A DNA stretch of 36,986 bases, taken from DASXHZ01 sp036488085 (GTDB lineage: Bacteria > Acidobacteriota > Thermoanaerobaculia > Gp7-AA8). The notes beneath the pieces are model-generated. The model had not been told where the DNA came from. It saw nothing but the letters and a program-made list of their open reading frames with translations, and did no database searches. Where the stretch lies: assembly GCA_036488085.1 (NCBI GenBank), contig DASXHZ010000010.1, positions 1 to 36,986 of the forward strand, in the 5' to 3' direction. Below are positions 7,504 through 15,120 of the stretch, piece after piece (the stretch's first letter is position 1; the number at the start of each line of letters is the position of its first letter). Position numbers and translations under genes: made by a program.

Positions 7504-8340
7504 GTGGAGATGCCCGACCGTCCGCCCACGCCGCTCGCGCAGATCCTCGCGATGTTCGGCCTCAAGCCGATACATGTCGCCGACACCGCGAAGGCGATCG
7601 CGCAGTTCCTCGGAATGAAGGAGGGGCTCAGTCGTCAGCACCTCCTGCGAATCCGGCAAGGAAGAGCCCACGCAACCGACAGCAAGATCTTTCTCATCGT
7701 CGCGGCGGTTCGCGAGCTGACGGGACAGGCTGTCCGCGCGACCGATCTGTTCCGCCTCGAGCCGGCGCTCGCCGCGGGCGTGCCTTACGTCAATCCGGTA
7801 TCCTCGAATCATCCCCGGGGGACCATCCTGTCAGAGTCGACACCTCCAACTGACGAGACCGAATTCGAGGCGCTCTACCTCGAGTACGGCGTCCTGCTGC
7901 GCACGATCGCAATGCGGCGCTACCACGTCCCGCCTGATGACGCCGAGGCGCTCGTCCACGACACCTTTATCGCGTATCTGGAGCGGCACACCGTCATCCG
8001 CGAGTTGAAGCCGTGGCTCATGGGCGCGGTCAGCAATTCGTGCAAGCACTACTGGCGCGACCGGAAACGCGAGGCGCCGATGCCGGACGCGATCGAAGAG
8101 ACGCCCGCGGCAGGGAACGAGGCCGACGAGTGGGCGTGGCGGATTTCGGTCGGCGCCGTCGTGGCGCGACTCGGCGAGAAGTGCCGCGAGACGCTGCGCG
8201 GCTACTACTGGCGCGAGGAGTCGAACGAGCGGATTGCCGCGAATCTGGCGACCTCGCCGGGCTACGTCCGGCAACTCCTCGTCTCCTGCCGCCGCCGCGT
8301 GAAAGAGCTGCTCCAGGGAACCCGAAGGGGAGAGCGATGA
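7504..8340 (+). CDS. ECF-like sigma factor fused to an N-terminal HTH-like domain
   Basis: This 278-residue protein has two parts. The first about 95 residues resemble a Cro/CI-type helix-turn-helix region (LSRQHLLRIRQGRAHATDSK). From about 118 on it is a sigma-70 family factor: region 2 (EFEALYLEYGVLLRTIAMRR through WLMGAVSNSCKHYWRDRKR) and region 4 (about 217-275, SNERIAANLATSPGYVRQLL). It should direct RNA polymerase to a specific promoter set. The start is either GTG 7504 or ATG 7510; neither has a good ribosome binding site. The stop overlaps the next start by four bases (ATGA), as is typical of sigma/anti-sigma pairs. The N-terminal fusion is unusual for ECF factors. Sigma identity is solid; the N-terminal fold is inferred by eye. 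Confidence 0.85.
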   Translation: MEMPDRPPTPLAQILAMFGLKPIHVADTAKAIAQFLGMKEGLSRQHLLRIRQGRAHATDSKIFLIVAAVRELTGQAVRATDLFRLEPALAAGVPYVNPVSSNHPRGTILSESTPPTDETEFEALYLEYGVLLRTIAMRRYHVPPDDAEALVHDTFIAYLERHTVIRELKPWLMGAVSNSCKHYWRDRKREAPMPDAIEETPAAGNEADEWAWRISVGAVVARLGEKCRETLRGYYWREESNERIAANLATSPGYVRQLLVSCRRRVKELLQGTRRGER

Positions 8341-9665
8341 GCCACCTCGACGACGACGAGCTGAGTGCATATACCCACGACGGAGAAGCCGCGGACAAAG
8401 TCGAGGCGCACATCGAGCAGTGCCAGATGTGCCGCGACGGCGTCAACGTCTTCCGGAAGATCGATTCCGCGCTCCGCGGTCGCGACACGTGGACGACAGT
8501 GGATCAGGCGCGGAGTCAGAACTCGCGGCTGCAGGAGGTGCTCTCCTACCGCCGGCGGATCGAAGCCGAGGAACGGGACGCGCGTGCAGTTCTCGCTCGC
8601 GCCCTTCGCTCTCCCCTGATGTTCCGGAACGCGAAGATTGCGGAGAAGCCGCGGCTGCACACCGAGGGGATGGTGCGCGTGCTCTGCGCGGAGGCGAACG
8701 CCCGCCACGAACAGCGTCCGACGTTCAGCCGCGACATTGCCGCCGCTGCGTACGAGGTCGCGACGAAGCTGACCACCGCCGTCGACCGCACGCAGCGCAA
8801 CCTAATGGGGATGGCCCTTCGCGAGCAGGCGAATGCGCTGCGATACCTCGGCCAGTTCAAAGACGCGCTGAAGCTGCTCGACTTCGCCGAGAAGCTCTTC
8901 GCCGGCGCGCCGGGGGCGGATCCGTTCGACATGGCGATCGTGACGTACATCCGAGCGACGGTGTACATGAAGAGCGATCGCTTGGATGACGGGATCGCTG
9001 CTGCGCGCGAGGCTGCGGAGTCGTTCCGCGACTATGGCGACGTTTCGCGCGAGTCGTCCGCCGTGTTGGTCGAGGCATGTTGTCTTCTCCTGAGCGGCAA
9101 GGCGCGCCCGGCTGCCGAGGTATTCGAACGCGCCATCACGATCTCCCGCTCGCAAGGCGACGCGCAGATGCTTGCGCGCGCACTGAACAACTGCGCTACC
9201 GCTCTAATGGAAATTGAGGAGCTCGAGCGTGCAGAACGCTACTACGTCGAAGCGCTGACCTTGTATGACGAGTGTGGCCTGGAGACCGAGAAAACACGCG
9301 TGGAGTGGTCACTCGCAATGATCCTTCTGTCGCGAGGTGACTATCGCGAGGGCGCGCGGCGACTCCAGGCGGTTCGGTCGGAACTGGCAAAGCTCGCCCT
9401 AACGAATGACTGTGCCTTGGCTACGCTTGCTTGGGCTGAGGCTCGCCTGGTGCTCGGAGAATCGCGCGGTGTCGCGCAGGAGTGCAAGAGGATCGTCGTA
9501 GCTTTCGCGACCGAGGAGATGGATCGTGAAGCGCGGCGTGCCCTCGCCCTTCTCAACGAAGCGTTGGCCGAAGGCCGCGCGACACCGGAATTGCTCCGGG
9601 GCGTGCGGTCGTATCTCGAACGGCTCCCCTCCCACCCCGGCGAATCTTTTCAGTTCGTCTCGTAG
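8337..9665 (+). CDS. Zinc-finger TPR protein, putative anti-sigma factor
   Basis: The 442-residue product begins with a zinc-binding anti-sigma motif H25-x3-C29-x2-C32 in a short helical domain (about 1-50). The rest is helical TPR-like repeats (about 150-425), such as LALREQANALRYLGQFKDAL and ALNNCATALMEIEELERAER. No membrane helix is visible, so it is probably cytoplasmic, unlike most anti-sigma factors. Start: the ATG at 8337 overlaps the sigma stop, and the finger begins at once. From known sigma/ZAS pairs I infer that it sequesters the upstream sigma factor and that the TPR superhelix senses a peptide or protein. The two small ORFs just downstream, 9764 and 9987, are candidates for that ligand. 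Confidence 0.8.
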   Translation: MSHLDDDELSAYTHDGEAADKVEAHIEQCQMCRDGVNVFRKIDSALRGRDTWTTVDQARSQNSRLQEVLSYRRRIEAEERDARAVLARALRSPLMFRNAKIAEKPRLHTEGMVRVLCAEANARHEQRPTFSRDIAAAAYEVATKLTTAVDRTQRNLMGMALREQANALRYLGQFKDALKLLDFAEKLFAGAPGADPFDMAIVTYIRATVYMKSDRLDDGIAAAREAAESFRDYGDVSRESSAVLVEACCLLLSGKARPAAEVFERAITISRSQGDAQMLARALNNCATALMEIEELERAERYYVEALTLYDECGLETEKTRVEWSLAMILLSRGDYREGARRLQAVRSELAKLALTNDCALATLAWAEARLVLGESRGVAQECKRIVVAFATEEMDREARRALALLNEALAEGRATPELLRGVRSYLERLPSHPGESFQFVS

Positions 9666-9763
9666 ACCGGTGTAACACTCCGCCTCCGCGGTGGCACCTC
9701 CGACTAAAGAGGGCGCCCTCCCTACCACTGATCGGCTTGGCCGATCCGACACGAGGAGGGTGT

Positions 9764-9979
9764 ATGCAGACGTTCCGCAGGTCGGTACTCGCAGTCATCG
9801 CAGTGACGGTCGCGTTGTCGCTTTCGGCGGTCCCGCGCGAACCACAGAAGCAGGCGCCGCAGCCACGGCAGACGCAGCAGAAAGCGGGTTCCACGAGCCC
9901 GTGGGTCCGGCTGATTCGCACGATTCTGGACGACGTCATCCCGCCACCGGACAACAGGCTCTCGGTTCCTCCAGGCTGA
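9764..9979 (+). CDS. Small secreted protein with C-terminal LSVPPG motif
   Basis: This 71-residue protein has a clear signal peptide (about 1-24, hydrophobic VLAVIAVTVALSL), a Pro/Gln-rich middle (PREPQKQAPQPRQTQQK) and a C-terminal segment WVRLIRTILDD ending in RLSVPPG. The ATG at 9764 has GAGGAGG upstream, a strong ribosome binding site; an in-frame ATG at 9737 would put residues before the signal peptide. It lies 98 bases after the zinc-finger TPR gene. Its C-terminal motif is repeated in the micro-ORF at 9987. The family is not known to me. A secreted or processed peptide that reports to the sigma/anti-sigma pair is a hypothesis. Confidence 0.7.
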   Translation: MQTFRRSVLAVIAVTVALSLSAVPREPQKQAPQPRQTQQKAGSTSPWVRLIRTILDDVIPPPDNRLSVPPG

Positions 9980-9986
9980 GCTGCAT

Positions 9987-10043
9987 ATGTGGATCGGAAC
10001 GATCATTTCGATTCTAGACTGGCTCTCAATTCCCCCGGGCTGA
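9987..10043 (+). CDS. 18-codon micro-ORF repeating the C-terminal motif of its neighbour
   Basis: ATG at 9987 to TGA at 10043 encodes MWIGTIISILDWLSIPPG. It aligns with the end of the preceding protein: W-[VI]-x-x-I-x-x-I-L-D, then L-S-[VI]-P-P-G and stop, with about eight residues missing between the halves. It is in a different frame and begins eight bases after the previous stop, so translational coupling is possible; its own ribosome binding site is weak. The DNA is also similar (CGATTCTRGAC, GGCTCTC...), so it derives from a local duplication. Retention of an ATG, an open frame and the motif argues for selection, but expression is unproven. Confidence 0.4.
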   Translation: MWIGTIISILDWLSIPPG

Positions 10044-10048
10044 ATCGC

Positions 10049-10104
10049 GTGTAGGGTGCGGCTCTCAGCCGCACCATGGGCCGGCTGAGAGCCGGCCCCT
10101 ACAC
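10049..10104. repeat. Two-hairpin GGCTCTCAGCC element
   Basis: An 8-bp outer stem GTGTAGGG/CCCTACAC encloses two hairpins, GGTGCGGCT-CTC-AGCCGCACC and GGCCGGCT-GAG-AGCCGGCC. The two hairpins are also largely complementary to each other. The same design occurs at 32803-32857 and, as one half, at 2966-2989. On the plus strand AAAAA follows; there is no T-run. Confidence 0.85.
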
Positions 10105-10125
10105 AAAAAGGCGCGCTACGGGTTG

Positions 10126-10157
10126 CCTCTGTGTGGCCCCGGCAATCCTGCCGGCGT
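10126..10157. repeat. Second copy of the CCTCTGTGTGG/CCGGCAATCCTGCCGG element
   Basis: CCTCTGTGTGG followed by the hairpin CCGGCA-ATCC-TGCCGG matches the terminator repeat at 5788-5823, but here the T-run is replaced by GTCGC. It lies between the micropeptide ORF and the convergent serine hydrolase gene. Confidence 0.75.
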
Positions 10158-10173
10158 CGCATTGACGCCCCGA

Positions 10174-11652
10174 CTACTCGTACTCGCGATTCTGCAACCT
10201 TGCGAAATGCGTGATCTTTCCATCCGCGCCGACGCCGAACACTAGTAGCACGGCATCCGCGCCTTTGGTCAGCCGGTACCACGAGATCCACGGCTCGCCC
10301 TCGGGTCCCTTGTCGCGCTTGACGAGGGTGAGTGTTCCTCCCGGCCACAGCTTGCTCAGGTTGCGCTGCACATCCTTCGCCGCGGCTGGCGTAATCCTGG
10401 CCGCCAATGCCGGTGCAGTTTCACCGCGGACGTCGGCGCCAGCCACGAGTGCGTCCAGAAACCTCTTCAGGCGCTCGGCTAGCTGCGGCTGGTTGTCGGC
10501 AATCGCCTCCAGCTTAGGCACCTTCAAAGCCGGATCGACCAGGCCCGCGACCACGTGTGCGATGACGCCGGGATTGGAGTAGCCCGCTTCGAGGTTCGTC
10601 AGCACCACGACGGTGAGGTTGTCGTCCGGATAGCGCGAGATCCTGCAGGTGAATCCCTGCCACGCACCGCCGTGCTCGATGCGCTTGTGACCGTCCTGCG
10701 TTCCGATGAGCCAGCCGAACCCGTAACCCGCCTCATTCGGCTTGCCGTCATTGAGCGGATACACGCTCCACATCCGGTCGAGGCTCGACTGCTTCAGCAG
10801 CTTCGTGCCGTAGAGCGCCTCGTCCCACCTGGCCAGGTCGAGGACGTTGAAGTAGAGCGTACCGTCGGCGGTGGAGTTGAAGGTCGGGGAGACCCACTCC
10901 TGGTTCTTGATCTCCCCATTCCGGTCGATCTCGTAGCCGGCGGCGCGGTTCGGGATGATGTCGCGGTCGCTGATGAGGCGGGTCGCGGTCATCCCCAGCG
11001 GCTTGAAAATGCGCTCGCTGAGAAACTGCGCGTACGGCATCCCGGTGATCTTGTGAATGATGATGCCGAGGAGCAGGTAGTTGGTGTTGCGGTAGTCCCA
11101 CTTCTCGCCGGGCGCCCACTCGATCGGGAGCGCCTCGACCTTCTTGAGCAACTCGTCTTCGGTGAAGTCGAGGCGAAAATAGAACGGGCCGTTCGGACCA
11201 GTACGCTCATCGCTCTCATATTCGGAGAGGCCCGACGTATGCGACAGCAGGTTCTTGATCAGGATCGGTTTCCACGCCGGCGGCGCATCGGGGAAGTACT
11301 TCGTGATGCTGTCGTCGAGCGAGATCTTCCCCTCTTCGACGAGCATCATGACCGCGGCGGAGACGAACTGTTTCCCGACCGAGCCCGATTGCATGACCGT
11401 CTCCGGTTTGACCGGCACATCGAGCTCGATGTTGGACAGGCCATACCCCTTCGCGAGCAAGGTACGCCCGCGGCTGTAGATGCCCAACTCGAGACCGGGC
11501 ACACGCTGGCCAGCCATCTCGTGATTCACGAATGCGTCGATGGAGGCGAGCCGTTTGGCGTCGAGCGGCGCGAGCGGGGGCTGCGCGAACACCGTCGCGG
11601 CCGAGAGAGAAAGGGCGATGGAGAACAGAGCCTTCAGGCAAGCGTTGATCAC
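10174..11652 (-). CDS. Secreted serine hydrolase, beta-lactamase/penicillin-binding (class C) fold
   Basis: The 492-residue product has a signal peptide (about 1-24, ending VFAQ) and the three class C/DD-peptidase motifs: S91-V-G-K94 (nucleophile Ser), Y187-R-N189, and a later HGG in RIEHGGAWQGF. A C-terminal region after about 370 does not belong to the catalytic fold and may be a lipocalin-like or unknown accessory domain. It probably acts in the periplasm on peptidoglycan peptides, D-amino-acid peptides or esters; the substrate cannot be read from sequence. I chose GTG 11652 because AGAAG lies upstream and the signal peptide follows directly; an ATG at 11742 would add 30 residues before it. 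It is divergent from the toxin-antitoxin pair. Confidence 0.9.
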   Translation of the reverse strand: MINACLKALFSIALSLSAATVFAQPPLAPLDAKRLASIDAFVNHEMAGQRVPGLELGIYSRGRTLLAKGYGLSNIELDVPVKPETVMQSGSVGKQFVSAAVMMLVEEGKISLDDSITKYFPDAPPAWKPILIKNLLSHTSGLSEYESDERTGPNGPFYFRLDFTEDELLKKVEALPIEWAPGEKWDYRNTNYLLLGIIIHKITGMPYAQFLSERIFKPLGMTATRLISDRDIIPNRAAGYEIDRNGEIKNQEWVSPTFNSTADGTLYFNVLDLARWDEALYGTKLLKQSSLDRMWSVYPLNDGKPNEAGYGFGWLIGTQDGHKRIEHGGAWQGFTCRISRYPDDNLTVVVLTNLEAGYSNPGVIAHVVAGLVDPALKVPKLEAIADNQPQLAERLKRFLDALVAGADVRGETAPALAARITPAAAKDVQRNLSKLWPGGTLTLVKRDKGPEGEPWISWYRLTKGADAVLLVFGVGADGKITHFARLQNREYE

Positions 11653-11784
11653 GATTCTTCTACTCGCTGGGCCTGGGTGGGGTTTCAAGCTCCCGCCTAC
11701 CTCGCCGCATGTCCAGACATCGTGGCGAGTGGACCAGCGCACTTTTTCATGCTCCTCCGGGAAGTTAGCAATGCCAACCGAGTG

Positions 11785-11813
11785 TTGCGTGCCCTACGCC
11801 AACGGCGTACCAT
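11785..11813 (+). promoter_or_regulatory. Putative promoter of the toxin-antitoxin operon
   Basis: TTGCGT (11785-11790) and TACCAT (11808-11813) have a 17-base spacer. The expected start at about 11820 lies only two or three bases before the toxin GTG, which has no ribosome binding site, so the transcript may be leaderless. Confidence 0.45.
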
Positions 11814-11822
11814 CGCACGCGG

Positions 11823-12140
11823 GTGAGGTTCGTTGAAACCACCGTGTTTACCCGCCAGATTGCCGAGGCTTTGTCGGATGACGAGTACCGACTTCTCCAG
11901 GAGGCGCTCCTCCGACGGCCCGAGCAGGGTGCGATGATCAAGGAGACGGGCGGTGCGCGAAAACTCAGATGGGCCGAAGAAGGGCGCGGCAGACGGGGAG
12001 GTCTTCGGGTGATCTACTACTGGCACTCGGAACGCGAGCTGTTTCTCATGCTCTACGTATATCGGAAGGCCGAACAAAAAGATCTCACGGCCGGCCAGCG
12101 GAAGACGCTCGCTCAGGTCATTCGGCAGGAGTTCAAATGA
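11823..12140 (+). CDS. RelE/HigB-type toxin of a type II toxin-antitoxin pair
   Basis: This 105-residue basic protein matches the RelE/ParE-like HigB group in length and pattern: FTRQIAEALSDDEYRLLQEAL, then GARKLRWAEEGRGRRGGLRV and IYYWHSERELFLMLYVYRKAEQKDL. Family members cleave mRNA on the ribosome. The core GGxRKxRW and YVYxKxEQxDL signature is intact. The GTG start at 11823 follows from the conserved length; no ribosome binding site is present and the promoter is very close. The stop overlaps the antitoxin start by four bases. The toxin-first order is typical of HigBA. Confidence 0.88.
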   Translation: MRFVETTVFTRQIAEALSDDEYRLLQEALLRRPEQGAMIKETGGARKLRWAEEGRGRRGGLRVIYYWHSERELFLMLYVYRKAEQKDLTAGQRKTLAQVIRQEFK

Positions 12141-12430
12141 AGCGCGAAAACTTCGAGGAGTTGATCGAGAGTGTCCGTGAAGCTGGACGTATCCTGCGCG
12201 GCGAAGCGAAACCAAGCCGCGAGTTTGTGTTTACTCCGGAGGACGTTCAGGCCATCCGAAAGAAACTCAAGAAATCGCAAGATGAATTTGCGCTGATGCT
12301 CGGCGTGAGCGTTGCGACGTTGCGGAACTGGGAGCAGGGTCGCCGTCATCCGCATGGACCCGCCCGCGCATTGCTGAAGATCGCTGCCGAGAATCCACGC
12401 GCGATTGAAAAGGCGTTGGGTCGGCATTAG
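12137..12430 (+). CDS. HigA/XRE-type antitoxin
   Basis: The 97-residue product has a Cro/CI-type helix-turn-helix (about 45-95: VQAIRKKLKKSQDEFALMLG, then VSVATLRNWEQGRRHPHGPA) after an N-terminal helix that probably contacts the toxin. It should neutralise the upstream toxin and repress the operon. ATG 12137 overlaps the toxin stop (ATGA), indicating coupling. An upstream extension of this frame to 11969 lies inside the toxin gene and is not credible. Confidence 0.88.
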   Translation: MKRENFEELIESVREAGRILRGEAKPSREFVFTPEDVQAIRKKLKKSQDEFALMLGVSVATLRNWEQGRRHPHGPARALLKIAAENPRAIEKALGRH

Positions 12431-12523
12431 ACGATGGCGAGCGAACCTGACGAGCGGACGGTCAGTCCGCTGGCCTTGCACTACAAAGTTGCCTCGCGAC
12501 CCCCATCGGCGTAAAGTGATCCC

Positions 12524-12572
12524 CGCTGGACTGATTTGGGGTCGCTTGCAACCAGCTTAAAAAAAGCTAAAT
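12524..12572 (+). promoter_or_regulatory. SAM-II-like riboswitch
   Basis: A 5-bp P1 stem GCTGG/CCAGC (12525-12529 with 12552-12556) encloses TGATTTGGGGTCGCTTGCAA, and is followed by TTAAAAAAAGCTAAA. This matches my memory of the SAM-II (SAM-alpha) consensus: TGATTT, CTTGCA, TTAAA and GCTAAA in order and spacing. A pseudoknot can form between GCTT (12544-12547) and AAGC (12564-12567). The gene downstream makes methionine, the usual target. The assignment is by eye; a covariance search would settle it. Confidence 0.8.
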
Positions 12573-12600
12573 AGCCGGCAGGAAACGAGAACTTCCTTTG

Positions 12601-12630
12601 GCCCCACGTCGTCCGGCGTGGGGCTTTTTT
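12601..12630 (+). terminator. Intrinsic terminator downstream of the riboswitch
   Basis: Stem GCCCCACG/CGTGGGGC with an 8-nt loop is followed by TTTTTT. It lies about 30 bases after the aptamer and about 75 bases before the methionine gene start, which suits control by transcription termination; a small AGGAA/TTCCT hairpin (12580-12597) sits between. Confidence 0.85.
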
Positions 12631-12634
12631 ATTT

Positions 12635-12690
12635 GGTGGCCAGTGGCCGGTTGCCGGAGGAGCCATCCGGCCACTGGCTACCGGCCACTC
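12635..12690. repeat. GGCCAGTGGCCGG-type inverted repeat
   Basis: GTGGCCAGTGGCCGGTTGCCGG and the complementary CCGGCCACTGGCTACCGGCCAC form arms around GAGGAGCCAT. The last bases of the window (36950-36986) hold the same GGTGGCCAGTGGCCGG sequence. An open frame through this repeat (from 12618) is an artefact. Confidence 0.7.
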
Positions 12691-12704
12691 CAAAGGGGAT
12701 TCAC

Positions 12705-14567
12705 TTGCAGGACTTCATATCCGCCATCGCAGACGAGCACGTCTACCTCTTCGACGGAGCCATGGGCACCATGCTCTATTCGAAGGGCGTCTTCATCAAC
12801 AAGTGCTATGACGAGCTGAATCTCCTCTCGCCGGAGATCGTGCTCGAGGTGCACAAGCAGTACGTCCGCGCCGGCGCCGAGATCCTCGAGAGCAACACCT
12901 ACGGCGCGAACCGCGTGAAGCTCGGCGCTTTCGGCATCGAGAGCGAGCTCCGCAACATCAACATCGCCGCCGTCGAGATCGCGCGCCGCGCCGCGGGCGA
13001 CAACGTCTACGTCGCCGGCGCCATCGGGCCGCTCGGTATCCGCATCGAGCCGTACGGCCCGCTGGGACTCGAAGAGGCGCGCGGCATCTTCCGCGAGCAG
13101 GCGAAAGCGCTTGTCGACGGGGGCGTCGATCTCTTCATCCTCGAGACGATGGCGAACATCTCCGAGATCGAGCAGGGGATCGTCGCGATCCGCGATGTCT
13201 GTTCCCTTCCCATCGTGGCGCAGATGACGATCGGTCCCGACGGCCGCACGGTGTACGGCGACACGCCGCGCGTGATCGCGCAGCGCCTCGATCGCGCGGG
13301 CGCCGACGTCATCGGCCTCAATTGCTCCGTCGGCCCCGACGTCATGCTCGACGCGATCGAGGAGATCACCGCCGTGACGGCGAAGAAGATCTCGTGTCAG
13401 CCGAACGCCGGCCTGCCGCGCGAGGTCAACGGCCGGCAGATGTACATGGCGTCGCCCGAATACATGGCGAAGTACGCGAAGCGGCTCATTCACAAAGGCG
13501 TCAAGTTCATCGGCGGCTGCTGCGGCACGACGCCGGACCACATCAAGATGATCGCCGACGCGGTGCGGCCGCTCTCCCCCCGCCGCAAGTTCGTGATCAT
13601 CGAGCGCAACGGAAAGAGCGACCAGCCCGCCGGCGCCGAGCCGCTGCCGCTGGTCTCACGCTCCAACTGGGGCAAGCGGATCGCCAGCGGCGAGTTCGTC
13701 ACGACGATCGAGATCGTGCCGCCGAAAGGGCCGAACGCCGAGGCGATGCTGAAGGGCGTCGAGTCGATCAAGAATGCGGGCGTCGATGGGGTGAACGTCC
13801 CCGACGGGCCGCGCGCGCAGAACCGCATGGGGGCCATCGCCGTCGCGGTGCTCATCCAACAGCGCATCGGAATCGAGACGGTGCTCCACTACTGCTGCCG
13901 CGACCGCAATCTCCTCGGCATGCACTCCGACCTCCTCGGCTGCGCCGCGCTCGGCCTCCGCAACCTGCTGCTGATCACCGGCGATCCTCCGAAGATGGGG
14001 CCGTACCCCGACGCGACCGCGGTGTTCGACATCGACTCGATCGGGCTCACGAACATGGTGAGCCTCATGAACCGCGGCCTCGACCTCGGCGGCAATCCGT
14101 TCGGCGAGCCGACGAAGTTCACGATCGGCGTCGGCGTCAATCCCGGCCACCTCGATCTCGACTACGAGCTCAAGCGCCTCGACTGGAAGGTGAAGGCCGG
14201 CGCCGAATACGCGATCACGCAGCCGGTCTTCGACGTCGCGCAGCTCGAGCACTTCCTCGGCCGCATCGAGGAGCTGCACCTGCCGGTCGTCGCCGGCATC
14301 TGGCCGCTGCTCTCCTACCGCAACGCCCAGTTCATGAACAACGAGGTGCCGGGCGTCAGCGTGCCCGAAGAGGTGATGGAGCGGATGCGGATCGCCAGCG
14401 ATAAGAGCAAGGAACACGCGCTCCACGAAGGCGTCGCCATCGCCCGCGAGACGCTCGCGCGCGTCCGCCACCGCGTCGCCGGCGTCCAGGTCTCCGCCCC
14501 CCTCGGCCGCGTCGATCTCGCGCTCCAGGTCTTCGACGGCCTGGTCGAGAAGCGCGTTCTGGCGTAG
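12705..14567 (+). CDS. Bifunctional homocysteine S-methyltransferase / 5,10-methylenetetrahydrofolate reductase
   Basis: The 620-residue enzyme joins two steps of methionine synthesis in the cytoplasm. The N-terminal domain (about 1-295) is a homocysteine methyltransferase with zinc ligands C207 (GLNCSVGP) and C272-C273 (GGCCGTTP). The C-terminal domain (about 320-600) is a MetF-like FAD enzyme (FVTTIEIVPPKG, LLLITGDPPKMG, YAITQPVFD). The order and length match Bacillus YitJ-type proteins. I chose the TTG at 12705, which has AAGGGGA five bases upstream and gives the normal N-terminus LQDFISAIADEHVYLFDGAM; an ATG at 12618 lies inside the terminator and repeat. The SAM-II-like riboswitch upstream implies feedback by S-adenosylmethionine. 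Confidence 0.93.
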   Translation: MQDFISAIADEHVYLFDGAMGTMLYSKGVFINKCYDELNLLSPEIVLEVHKQYVRAGAEILESNTYGANRVKLGAFGIESELRNINIAAVEIARRAAGDNVYVAGAIGPLGIRIEPYGPLGLEEARGIFREQAKALVDGGVDLFILETMANISEIEQGIVAIRDVCSLPIVAQMTIGPDGRTVYGDTPRVIAQRLDRAGADVIGLNCSVGPDVMLDAIEEITAVTAKKISCQPNAGLPREVNGRQMYMASPEYMAKYAKRLIHKGVKFIGGCCGTTPDHIKMIADAVRPLSPRRKFVIIERNGKSDQPAGAEPLPLVSRSNWGKRIASGEFVTTIEIVPPKGPNAEAMLKGVESIKNAGVDGVNVPDGPRAQNRMGAIAVAVLIQQRIGIETVLHYCCRDRNLLGMHSDLLGCAALGLRNLLLITGDPPKMGPYPDATAVFDIDSIGLTNMVSLMNRGLDLGGNPFGEPTKFTIGVGVNPGHLDLDYELKRLDWKVKAGAEYAITQPVFDVAQLEHFLGRIEELHLPVVAGIWPLLSYRNAQFMNNEVPGVSVPEEVMERMRIASDKSKEHALHEGVAIARETLARVRHRVAGVQVSAPLGRVDLALQVFDGLVEKRVLA

Positions 14568-14637
14568 ACCCCAACACATCGAGCTACTCGTGCGTCCTCG
14601 ATATGTGCAGACGATGACGCTTGCTGGAGATGACGCG

Positions 14638-15120
14638 ATGGCGGATGTGCCGGCGGCGCGCGACGGGCTCGCCGAGCTGTACGACCGGCACCACCGTCGT
14701 CTCTACCGCTTCGCGCTTCGCCTCGCGCGCGATGACGACGAAGCGAAGGATCTCGTGCAGGATGCGTTCATCCGCGCCGCTTCGGCCCCGGTGCCCGCCG
14801 ATCCCAATGCTGCCGGCGCCTGGCTCGTCCGCGTCGTCACGAACCTCGCGCGCGACCGCTGGCGCCGCCGCCAGATCCGCGACGCCGCGAAACACCTTCT
14901 CGGGCGCGAGTCGCACGATCCGCAGCCGGCGCTCGATGCCGCGGCGACGGTGCGCAGCGCCCTCGCATCGCTCCCCCCGCGCCAGCGCGCGGTCATCGTT
15001 CTCCACTACCTCGAGGGCGAGCCGGTCTCCGCGATCGCCGAAACCCTCGGCGTCACGCAAGTCACGATCCGATGGCATCTCTCCGCCGCCCGCAAGCGGC
15101 TACAGAAAGTCCTCCAATGA
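14638..15120 (+). CDS. ECF RNA polymerase sigma factor
   Basis: This 160-residue ECF sigma-70 factor has region 2 (about 8-78: LAELYDRHHRRLYRFALRLA, then DEAKDLVQDAFIRA and ARDRWRRR) and region 4 (about 103-157: LPPRQRAVIVLHYLEGEPVS, then VTQVTIRWHLSAARKRLQ). I chose ATG 14638 because GGAGA lies seven bases upstream; ATG 14614 and GTG 14590 are alternatives. The stop overlaps the next gene by four bases. It heads a four-gene operon ending in an amidohydrolase, and probably transcribes its own operon. Confidence 0.9.
   Translation: MADVPAARDGLAELYDRHHRRLYRFALRLARDDDEAKDLVQDAFIRAASAPVPADPNAAGAWLVRVVTNLARDRWRRRQIRDAAKHLLGRESHDPQPALDAAATVRSALASLPPRQRAVIVLHYLEGEPVSAIAETLGVTQVTIRWHLSAARKRLQKVLQ

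Noticed and set aside
12618..12704. ATG-started N-terminal extension of the methionine enzyme
   Set aside because: It would translate the terminator stem and a dispersed repeat; the TTG at 12705 has a good ribosome binding site and gives the normal family N-terminus.
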